NCBI GenBank assembly: GCA_028868235.1
Contig: JAGWUW010000033.1
Span: forward strand, 1 to 13,086
Length of the DNA: 13,086 bases
Direction: 5' to 3'
Origin: Betaproteobacteria bacterium
GTDB taxonomy: Bacteria; Pseudomonadota; Gammaproteobacteria; Burkholderiales; Rhodocyclaceae
The number at the start of each line of letters is the position of its first letter. Within the stretch, counting starts at the first letter, position 1. Shown here piece after piece: positions 7,396 to 13,086 of the stretch. A program made the translations under genes and the position numbers. The notes beneath the pieces were generated by a model. The model was given only the letters and a program-made list of their open reading frames with translations, was not told the DNA's origin and made no database searches.

Positions 7396-9228
7396 ATGCC
7401 GACCATCGCCCGCCTCCCCGACCTCCTGATCAGCCAGATTGCGGCTGGCGAAGTGGTCGAAAGACCCGCCTCCGTCCTCAAGGAACTCCTCGAAAACAGC
7501 CTCGACGCAGGCAGCAAGGCCATCCAGGTGCATCTGGAGGAAGGCGGCGTCAAGCTGATCCGCATTACCGACGACGGCTACGGTATCGCCAAGGATGAAC
7601 TGGCGCTGGCCCTGACTCGCCACGCGACATCCAAGATCACCAGCCTCGACGACTTGGAGCGCGTCGGTACTCTCGGCTTTCGCGGCGAAGCGCTGGCTTC
7701 GGTGGCATCGGTCGCGCGCCTCAGCCTGACCAGCCGTGAGCGAGGTGCCACCCATGCCTGGAAACTGCGCGGAGAACCCAATGCAGAGCCCGAACCAGCA
7801 GCCCTGATGGCTGGCACGGTGGTCGAAATGCGAGACCTATATTTCAACACCCCGGCCCGCCGCAAGTTCCTGAAGTCCGAAAGCACCGAATTCGCCCACT
7901 GCGCCGACGCCGTGCGCCGCCTGGCCCTGACCCGGCCGGATGTCGCGATCAGCCTGACGCACAACGGCCGCAGCCTGTTCCAACTAGCCCCGGCCGATGC
8001 CGGCCGGCGCATCGCCGACATCCTCGGCGAGGAATTCATCGGTGCCGCCCGCCATATCGAAGCCAGTTCCGGCCCGCTAACCCTGGCCGGCTTCGCCATC
8101 GACCCTACCCGGGCCACCGATGCCAAGGATGGTCAGTACGTCTTCGTCAACGGCCGTTTCGTGCGCGACAAGATCATTGGTCACGCCCTCCGCGAAGCCT
8201 ACCGCGACGTGCTGCATGGCAGCCGCCAGCCGGCCATCTGCTTGTTCCTGAACATCGATCCGGCGCTAGTCGACGTCAATGTCCACCCAGCAAAAACCGA
8301 GGTTCGCTTCCGCGACTCGCGCGCCGTACACCAGTTCGTCTTCCATGCCATCCAGCGCACGCTGGCGGCACCTGTCCGGGCCGAGGCCGCCCCGTCGCTG
8401 GCAGCCGATACGCCATATAGCCAGGAAGCATTCAACGCCGCCCATCTGCCAACAACAGCACCCACTTACAACCAGCGAACAGCGCAGAGGGACATACCTC
8501 GTCAGGCCAGCCTGGGCGTCGCCGAACCCGCTGCCTCAGCCTACCTAGCCTTCGCCCGCGCCGCCCAAAGCATTGGCCAGGCGCCGGCCACACGCCCGGA
8601 AGCCATGCCGCAGTTCCAGTCGGCTGAATGCGCCGCCCAGGAAGCGCCGCCGCTCGGCTATGCGCTGGCCCAGTTGCACGGCATTTATATCCTCGCTCAG
8701 AACGCCCGCGGCCTGATCCTGATCGACATGCACGCCGCACACGAGCGCATCCTGTATGAGAAGCTGAAGGCCGCGTTTGACGATCGCCAAATTGCTACCC
8801 AGAATCTGCTGATACCGGCCATATTCTCTGCAGACCCGCTCGACATCTCCGCCGTCGAGGAACACGGCGAAATCCTGCGCGATCTCGGTTTTGACATCGC
8901 TCCGCTCGGACCTAACCAGCTCGGCGTGCGCAGCGTACCGGCCCTGCTGCAGTCCGGCGACCCGACCGCGCTGGCCCGCTCGTTGATTGCCGAGCTGCAC
9001 GAGCATGGCATCACGCAACTCGCCACGGCGCGGCGGAACGAACTGCTCGCCACCATGGCCTGCCACGGCGCCGTGCGCGCCCGTCGCCAGCTCACCGCAC
9101 CGGAAATGAACGCTCTGCTGCGCCAGATGGAAGAAACCGAGCGTGCCGGGCAGTGCAACCACGGCCGGCCGACGTGGACGGAACTGACGCTGGATCAGCT
9201 CGACAAGCTTTTCCTGCGCGGCCAGTAA
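7396..9228 (+). CDS. mutL: DNA mismatch repair protein MutL (endonuclease type)
   Basis: MutL couples MutS recognition of a mismatch to strand removal. The 610-residue protein has the N-terminal GHKL ATPase: Glu30 and Asn34 in ELLENSLDAG, DDGYGI (59-64) and GFRGEAL (94-100). An Ala/Pro-rich linker at about 330-420 leads to the dimerisation domain. That domain carries DMHAAHERILYE (Asp444-Glu455), the form of the DQHA(x)2E(x)4E nuclease motif with Met for Gln, plus ACHGAVRA (from about 555) and CNHGRPT (587-593). These mark it as a nicking MutL, unlike the E. coli MutH-dependent protein. The frame could start upstream at 7324, but homology begins at the ATG at 7396 (PTIARLPDLLISQIAAGEVVERP block). 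No Shine-Dalgarno precedes it, and the TATAAT 7 nt upstream suggests a leaderless transcript. miaA follows after 34 nt. Confidence 0.97.
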   Translation: MPTIARLPDLLISQIAAGEVVERPASVLKELLENSLDAGSKAIQVHLEEGGVKLIRITDDGYGIAKDELALALTRHATSKITSLDDLERVGTLGFRGEALASVASVARLSLTSRERGATHAWKLRGEPNAEPEPAALMAGTVVEMRDLYFNTPARRKFLKSESTEFAHCADAVRRLALTRPDVAISLTHNGRSLFQLAPADAGRRIADILGEEFIGAARHIEASSGPLTLAGFAIDPTRATDAKDGQYVFVNGRFVRDKIIGHALREAYRDVLHGSRQPAICLFLNIDPALVDVNVHPAKTEVRFRDSRAVHQFVFHAIQRTLAAPVRAEAAPSLAADTPYSQEAFNAAHLPTTAPTYNQRTAQRDIPRQASLGVAEPAASAYLAFARAAQSIGQAPATRPEAMPQFQSAECAAQEAPPLGYALAQLHGIYILAQNARGLILIDMHAAHERILYEKLKAAFDDRQIATQNLLIPAIFSADPLDISAVEEHGEILRDLGFDIAPLGPNQLGVRSVPALLQSGDPTALARSLIAELHEHGITQLATARRNELLATMACHGAVRARRQLTAPEMNALLRQMEETERAGQCNHGRPTWTELTLDQLDKLFLRGQ

Positions 9229-9262
9229 GGTCTTTCAGATCGTCGTGATAGCATCCGCCGCC

Positions 9263-10207
9263 ATGAATCCGCTTCGCCTTCCCAAAGCCATCCTGGTCAT
9301 GGGCCCTACCGCCTCGGGCAAAACTGCCGTGGCCATGGCCCTCGCCGACCGTTTCCCGGTCAAGCTGATCAGCGTCGATTCGGCGCAAGTGTTCATCGAC
9401 ATGGACGTCGGCACGGCCAAGCCGGATCGCACCACCCTGGCCCGCTACCCGCATCGACTGATCGATCTGATCACACCGGAGCAGCGCTACTCGGCTGCTC
9501 AATTCCGCCACGACGCGCTGGCTGCGATGGCCGAAATCACCGCTGCCGGGAAGGTTCCGCTACTGGTTGGCGGCACCATGCTCTATTTCCGCACCCTGCT
9601 GCACGGTCTGGCCGATCTGCCGCAAGCCGATGCCACATTGCGTGCCGCCATCGATGCTGAGGCGGCGACCCACGGCTGGCCGGCCATGCATGCCAAGCTC
9701 GCCGGCATTGACCCTGAGACCGCTGCCCGCCTACACCCGACCGACAGCCAGCGCCTGCAGCGCGCGCTTGAAATCTGCGCACTGAGCGGCCGCAAGATGT
9801 CCGACCTGCTAGCCGAAAGCGAAAGACAGAAGCCGCCCTACGATTTCCTGTCCATCGGCCTGTTGCCGTCCGACCGCGCCTTGCTGCACGAGCGCATCGC
9901 CCACCGTTTCGACGAAATGCTGCTCGCCGGACTGGACGAGGAAGTCCGTCAGCTACGCGCCAAGTACGACCTGAATCTCGGCCTGCCCTCGATGCGTTGT
10001 GTCGGCTACCGCCAAGTCTGGGAAGCGCAGGATGGTCTGATACCGAAGGGCGAGATGCGCGACCGGGGCGTCTTCGCCACGCGCCAGCTGGCCAAGCGCC
10101 AGATCACCTGGCTGACCAATTCCTTCGAAGCCGAAAACTACGACTGCCTCGACCCGGCACTGGCCGACCGTGTTGCCGAGCGCACCGTCGCCTTCCTCAG
10201 TTCTTGA
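9263..10207 (+). CDS. miaA: tRNA dimethylallyltransferase
   Basis: MiaA transfers a dimethylallyl group from dimethylallyl diphosphate to N6 of A37 in tRNAs that read UNN codons, the first step towards ms2i6A. Motifs in this 314-residue form are the P-loop GPTASGKT (14-21), VDSAQVF with MDVGTAKP, the GGTMLYFR block, HPTDSQRLQRALE and CVGYRQVW. All match the family, and the length is typical. An in-frame GTG at 9245 would add six residues (IASAA), but the ATG at 9263 places the P-loop at the usual distance from the start. It follows mutL on the same strand after 34 nt, the classic mutL-miaA pairing; hfq, which follows miaA in E. coli, is not present here. Its last 11 bases overlap the 3' end of the convergent response-regulator gene. 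Confidence 0.97.
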   Translation: MNPLRLPKAILVMGPTASGKTAVAMALADRFPVKLISVDSAQVFIDMDVGTAKPDRTTLARYPHRLIDLITPEQRYSAAQFRHDALAAMAEITAAGKVPLLVGGTMLYFRTLLHGLADLPQADATLRAAIDAEAATHGWPAMHAKLAGIDPETAARLHPTDSQRLQRALEICALSGRKMSDLLAESERQKPPYDFLSIGLLPSDRALLHERIAHRFDEMLLAGLDEEVRQLRAKYDLNLGLPSMRCVGYRQVWEAQDGLIPKGEMRDRGVFATRQLAKRQITWLTNSFEAENYDCLDPALADRVAERTVAFLSS

Positions 10208-11324
10208 GCAAAACCTTCAGGTCGTCGGCCAGCGCCTCCAGCTTGCCGACAATCTCCAGCGAAGCATCCTGTGTTCCCACGACGCGCATCATGAATTCGT
10301 TGGCCATGCTGCTGATCATTTCCTCCTGGCGATCCATCAAACCAAGATGTATGAACGCCTTGGTCAGCGCTTCCTGGAAATCGATCATGACCTGGGTTAG
10401 CTCGAAACAATTGCGCCGATAGTTGTTCTGTACGCCATCCAATGTCGAATAGAGGCGCGGCAACGCCCGTTCGATACCTGCACGCCGCTGTCTATCGTGC
10501 ATCTCCGTTGCGATTGCCCTTAACCGGGCATCGGCGCCTTCAGCCAGCAAGGCGACATTATCTCGGATACGACCGCAACGCTCTGGATCATCAAGCGGCA
10601 TGTTATTGATCAGAAGCGACACACCGCCATAATTGAATACGCATCGTGACTTGAATTGAAAAATCCGGCCGCTATCCCGGACGTGATTGAGCACCGACAC
10701 CTCCAGCGGCAAATTCCGTCCATTGTGGCTCAGCGTCAGATCCTCGCCATCCAGACGCATCTGGAGAGCGGATTGCAGGTCATACTGCCGCATCGCGTCG
10801 AGTAGGGAGGCCGCGAGTTCCTCAATGGAATTGCAGGCAAAGGAGTGGCTCAAAAACTGCAGCACGACACCCAATTCACCCATACTGACCATCGCGGTCA
10901 TCGCCGTCCGCTGCGCGTAACCGGCCTGCTCGCGTAACGCCTTTTTGTCAGCAAGAATCCGCCCGGCCACGTTCACCTTACTGAGCAGCTCAGCCGGCTC
11001 GAAAGGCTTCTGGATGAAATCATCGCCCCCTGCCTCGTAGCAGAGCAAGCGGGTTTCCGGGTCGTCACAGGACGATACGAAAACGACCGGAACATCCTGC
11101 GTCTCCCAATCGCCCTTGAGGCGCCGACACAATGCCAAGCCATCCATCACCGGCATCGTTACATCGAGCAGGAATAAATCCGGGCCTCCTCCGGAGATCG
11201 CATTTAGACAGGCCTCGGCCGACGTAAACGTCTGCAATTGGCATATCCCGTCAAGATTGGCAGCCAACACATCAAGAATTAACTGGTCATCATCGACGAC
11301 AAATACGCGCAAATTTGTATCCAT
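10197..11324 (-). CDS. Response regulator with receiver domain and unrecognised C-terminal region
   Basis: This 375-residue protein opens with a CheY-like receiver (about 5-125). The acidic pocket is Asp11-Asp13 in VVDDDQ, the phospho-acceptor is Asp54 in LLDVTMP, a Ser-Ser is at 84-85, and the conserved Lys106 is in QKPFEP. A probable helical linker (about 126-160) leads to a region of about 160-290 whose pattern faintly recalls a divergent GAF-like sensor fold. The last 80 residues are helical. I see no helix-turn-helix, GGDEF, EAL, HD-GYP or kinase motif, so the output is probably protein interaction or ligand sensing; this is inference. A GTG at 11330 could start the frame, but AGGGGG at the right distance favours the ATG at 11324. 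No histidine kinase lies in the window. It sits 68 nt after rlpA and may be read from its own promoter. Confidence 0.88.
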   Translation of the reverse strand: MDTNLRVFVVDDDQLILDVLAANLDGICQLQTFTSAEACLNAISGGGPDLFLLDVTMPVMDGLALCRRLKGDWETQDVPVVFVSSCDDPETRLLCYEAGGDDFIQKPFEPAELLSKVNVAGRILADKKALREQAGYAQRTAMTAMVSMGELGVVLQFLSHSFACNSIEELAASLLDAMRQYDLQSALQMRLDGEDLTLSHNGRNLPLEVSVLNHVRDSGRIFQFKSRCVFNYGGVSLLINNMPLDDPERCGRIRDNVALLAEGADARLRAIATEMHDRQRRAGIERALPRLYSTLDGVQNNYRRNCFELTQVMIDFQEALTKAFIHLGLMDRQEEMISSMANEFMMRVVGTQDASLEIVGKLEALADDLKVLLKN

Positions 11325-11329
11325 CTTCA

Positions 11330-11335
11330 CCCCCT
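11330..11335 (-). promoter_or_regulatory. Shine-Dalgarno AGGGGG deciding the response-regulator start
   Basis: On the minus strand AGGGGG ends 5 nt before the ATG at 11324-11322. This favours that ATG over the in-frame GTG at 11330-11328, which overlaps the Shine-Dalgarno itself. Confidence 0.6.
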
Positions 11336-11349
11336 AAGCGCTGATGTTC

Positions 11350-11377
11350 ATTGTGCCATATTTGCCACTATCAACAA
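11350..11377 (-). promoter_or_regulatory. Possible promoter for the response regulator
   Basis: The rlpA to response-regulator gap is distinctly AT-rich. On the minus strand TTGTTG (11377-11372), a 16-nt spacer and CACAAT (11355-11350) form a weak sigma70-like pair, which would give a leader of about 20 nt. The matches are 3/6 and 4/6, so this is only a candidate. No terminator hairpin is seen after rlpA. Confidence 0.25.
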
Positions 11378-11392
11378 TATTCAAACTGAAAA

Positions 11393-12055
11393 TCAATGCT
11401 CGTCGTTCGATGACTCAACCCTTGTCGAAGGGGGCAATTCAGGCAATTGCTGCTCTGACTCCAGGCAGCTCGCACAAGGGACTTCTGGTTCGAAGGTGGC
11501 TCGGCAGGCAGCATCTCCGTTGGCAAGCCGGTTACCCTTTAAGGGTAGCAAACGCACGAAAACGACACCAACCCGTAGCATGCCGAGATATTCAGCAGTT
11601 GCGTGCGACACGTCGATCACCCGTTTGCTACGCCCGGAATGCATTCGGTCGTTCACCTTGACGATAGCACAACGGTCGTTATCAACCCGGTGGACGGCGA
11701 CCAAGGAACCCAGGGGAAAATGATTGCTGGCAGCGGTGAATTGCCTGACGTCGTAACGCTCACCGGTCGAGGTCTTGCGCCCCTGGAACCCATGGCCATA
11801 GAAGCTGGCCTGACCATGCAGACCATGCCCGTCGTTATCGAGGATGTCAGCCGGGCCGAACTCGCTGGCCGGGGTGTGATGCGGAGCGCGCTTGTGTCCC
11901 GGATTTTTGGCCTGCCGGGCTGTAATCGCCGACTTGGCCGATGCTTTCTTGCCCGCCGCCCATACGGTAGACGGGGCTTGGCACAACAGTAGGCTGCAGG
12001 CACATGCCGCAGCCCACCGCGTGATGTCAGACCACGACGGTCTGCGCTTCGTCAC
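11393..12055 (-). CDS. RlpA-like double-psi beta-barrel protein (septal peptidoglycan lytic transglycosylase family)
   Basis: The family cuts denuded glycan strands of septal peptidoglycan. With the GTG start at 12055 the protein has 220 residues. A basic n-region (KRR) and hydrophobic stretch (about 15-33) suggest a signal peptide cut after VWA (33). The double-psi beta-barrel lies at about 80-172: [19 protein letters not shown], then [17 protein letters not shown] and [13 protein letters not shown]. Glu99 and Asp102 have the spacing of the catalytic pair known in Pseudomonas RlpA. There is no acceptable lipobox and no C-terminal SPOR domain, so it lacks both usual means of membrane anchoring and septal targeting. 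A further in-frame GTG at 12097 would add 14 residues and overlap purM by 71 bp. The 12055 start still overlaps purM by 29 bp and has no clear Shine-Dalgarno, so the exact start is uncertain. It is probably co-transcribed with purM. Confidence 0.85.
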   Translation of the reverse strand: MTKRRPSWSDITRWAAACACSLLLCQAPSTVWAAGKKASAKSAITARQAKNPGHKRAPHHTPASEFGPADILDNDGHGLHGQASFYGHGFQGRKTSTGERYDVRQFTAASNHFPLGSLVAVHRVDNDRCAIVKVNDRMHSGRSKRVIDVSHATAEYLGMLRVGVVFVRLLPLKGNRLANGDAACRATFEPEVPCASCLESEQQLPELPPSTRVESSNDEH

Positions 12056-13067
12056 CCTGGCGTGTCCGAATAACGCCGATGTTGTACACCGCTTCACCCT
12101 GTGCCTTCAGCTCGGCCATGGCAGCCTCGGCATCGGTTGACGCGACGACGATAACCAGGCCGATGCCGCAGTTGAAGGTGCGGTGCATTTCCTTCTCGGC
12201 AACATTGCCTTCCTGCTGCATCCAGTCGAACAACTTGGGACGCGGCCAGGCGGCCTTCTGAATCTCGGCAACGGTGTTTTCCGGCAGGACGCGCGGCACG
12301 TTTTCGAGCAGGCCGCCACCGGTAATGTGGGCCATGCCCTTGATGGTGACCTTTTCCATGGTCGCCAGCACCTGCTTGACGTAGATGCGGGTCGGCGCCA
12401 TGACCACGTCGGCCAGGGTGCGTTCGCCGTCAAACGGGGCGTTCATATCCGGATTGGAGCGCTCGATGATCTTGCGAACCAGTGAGTAGCCGTTGGAATG
12501 GGCACCTGAAGAGGCCAGGCCGAGAACGACGTCGCCTGGCTGGATGCTCTTGCCGTCGATGGCCTTGGATTTCTCGACCACGCCGACGGCAAAGCCGGCT
12601 AGGTCGTATTCGCCAGCCGGGTACATGCCCGGCATTTCTGCGGTTTCGCCACCGATCAACGCGCAACCGGCCAGTTCGCAGCCCTTGGCGATACCGCCGA
12701 CAACGGCCGCCGCCGTATCGACATCGAGCTTGCCGCAGGCGAAGTAATCGAGGAAGAAGAGCGACTCGGCACCAAGCACCAGGATATCGTTGACGCTCAT
12801 GGCGACCAGGTCCTGGCCCACCGTATCGTGACGGTTCAGCTCGAAGGCCAGCTTAAGCTTGGTGCCGACACCGTCGGTACCGGAAACCAGCACCGGCTCC
12901 TTGTAGCGCTTGGGCACTTCGAACAACGCGCCGAAGCCGCCGATACCACCCAGCACGCCGTCGCGCAGGGTCTTCTTGGCCATCGGCTTGATGCGGTCGA
13001 CAAGGGCATCGCCCGCATCGATATCGACGCCGGCATCACGGTAGGAGAGGGAGGTATTCTGGGTCAT
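12027..13067 (-). CDS. purM: Phosphoribosylformylglycinamidine cyclo-ligase (AIR synthetase)
   Basis: PurM closes the imidazole ring, converting FGAM and ATP to AIR, the fifth step of de novo purine synthesis. The 346-residue length is typical. Signatures are [14 protein letters not shown] at the N-terminus, [10 protein letters not shown] (62-71), VNDI (92-95) and [12 protein letters not shown] (139-150), then [16 protein letters not shown] in the C-terminal half. All are intact. The ATG at 13067 fits the usual N-terminus, with no strong Shine-Dalgarno before it. Only 19 bases remain upstream in the window, so its promoter is not visible. The 3' end overlaps the start of the RlpA-like gene. 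In many bacteria purN follows purM directly; here purN is in another operon about 6 kb away. Confidence 0.97.
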   Translation of the reverse strand: MTQNTSLSYRDAGVDIDAGDALVDRIKPMAKKTLRDGVLGGIGGFGALFEVPKRYKEPVLVSGTDGVGTKLKLAFELNRHDTVGQDLVAMSVNDILVLGAESLFFLDYFACGKLDVDTAAAVVGGIAKGCELAGCALIGGETAEMPGMYPAGEYDLAGFAVGVVEKSKAIDGKSIQPGDVVLGLASSGAHSNGYSLVRKIIERSNPDMNAPFDGERTLADVVMAPTRIYVKQVLATMEKVTIKGMAHITGGGLLENVPRVLPENTVAEIQKAAWPRPKLFDWMQQEGNVAEKEMHRTFNCGIGLVIVVASTDAEAAMAELKAQGEAVYNIGVIRTRQGDEAQTVVV

Positions 13068-13086
13068 GGTCGGTTCTGGGCCAGGC

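Noticed and set aside
6973..7755. Open frame of 260 codons on the minus strand across the dedA/mutL gap
   Set aside because: It overlaps both dedA (other frame) and mutL (opposite strand), which are secure; no motif or ribosome site supports it.
8545..9162. Open frame of 205 codons antisense to the mutL 3' half
   Set aside because: The mutL nuclease and C-terminal motifs explain this region; the antisense frame is a GC-skew by-product.
10193..10205. Short inverted repeat CTCA...TGAG between miaA and the response regulator
   Set aside because: The stem is only 4 bp with no following U-tract on either strand, so it is not an intrinsic terminator.
11331..11392. Sigma54-like GG-N10-GC promoter in the TGGCAAATATGGCAC tract
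   Set aside because: The spacing does not place GC ten bases after either GG, so the -24/-12 rule is not met.

Overview
This is a GC-rich, densely coded bacterial chromosome segment with eleven protein-coding genes, no RNA genes, no insertion sequences and no CRISPR. The gene content suggests a betaproteobacterium, most likely of the Rhodocyclales (Dechloromonas/Azonexus type). The grounds are: a MutL with the DMHA-type endonuclease motif, as in non-enteric bacteria; a DedA very close to the E. coli protein; a DUF3108 protein beside purN and an RsmB/NOP methyltransferase; and general codon usage. The taxon is an inference, not a proof. It looks like ordinary core genome rather than an island.

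Layout. Positions 1-1729 (minus) hold the N-terminal 576 residues of a TonB-dependent outer-membrane receptor that runs off the left edge. A 140-bp gap with possible promoter elements separates it from a compact six-gene minus-strand unit at 7352-1870: dedA, an unknown lipoprotein, purN, a DUF3108 membrane-anchored protein, an RsmB/NOP RNA methyltransferase and an MscS-type channel. Its junctions are a 1-nt overlap, a 4-nt ATGA overlap, a 6-nt gap and two more ATGA overlaps, so it is almost certainly one operon. A 43-bp gap then divides dedA from the divergent mutL-miaA pair (7396-10207, plus). That gap contains a perfectly palindromic ATTATAAT, which offers a consensus -10 box to both strands. 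Placed on mutL, it predicts a leaderless message.

The 3' end of miaA overlaps by 11 bp the end of a convergent response-regulator gene (10197-11324, minus). Upstream of that, on the same strand, are an RlpA-like protein (11393-12055) and purM (12027-13067), which overlap each other by 29 bp. No gap exceeds 300 bases; the longest is the 140 bp at 1730-1869.

How the genes fit together. Two purine enzymes (PurN, step 3; PurM, step 5) lie in separate units about 6 kb apart rather than side by side. MutL and MiaA form the widely conserved repair/tRNA-modification pair. Most of the rest concerns the cell envelope: DedA, the lipoprotein, the DUF3108 protein, MscS, RlpA and the receptor. I did not find a clear new defence or biosynthetic system. 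The most thought-provoking items are the symmetric mutL/dedA promoter, the TonB-like N-terminus of the DUF3108 protein, the unrecognised lipoprotein inside the purN unit, and a response regulator whose output domain I cannot name.
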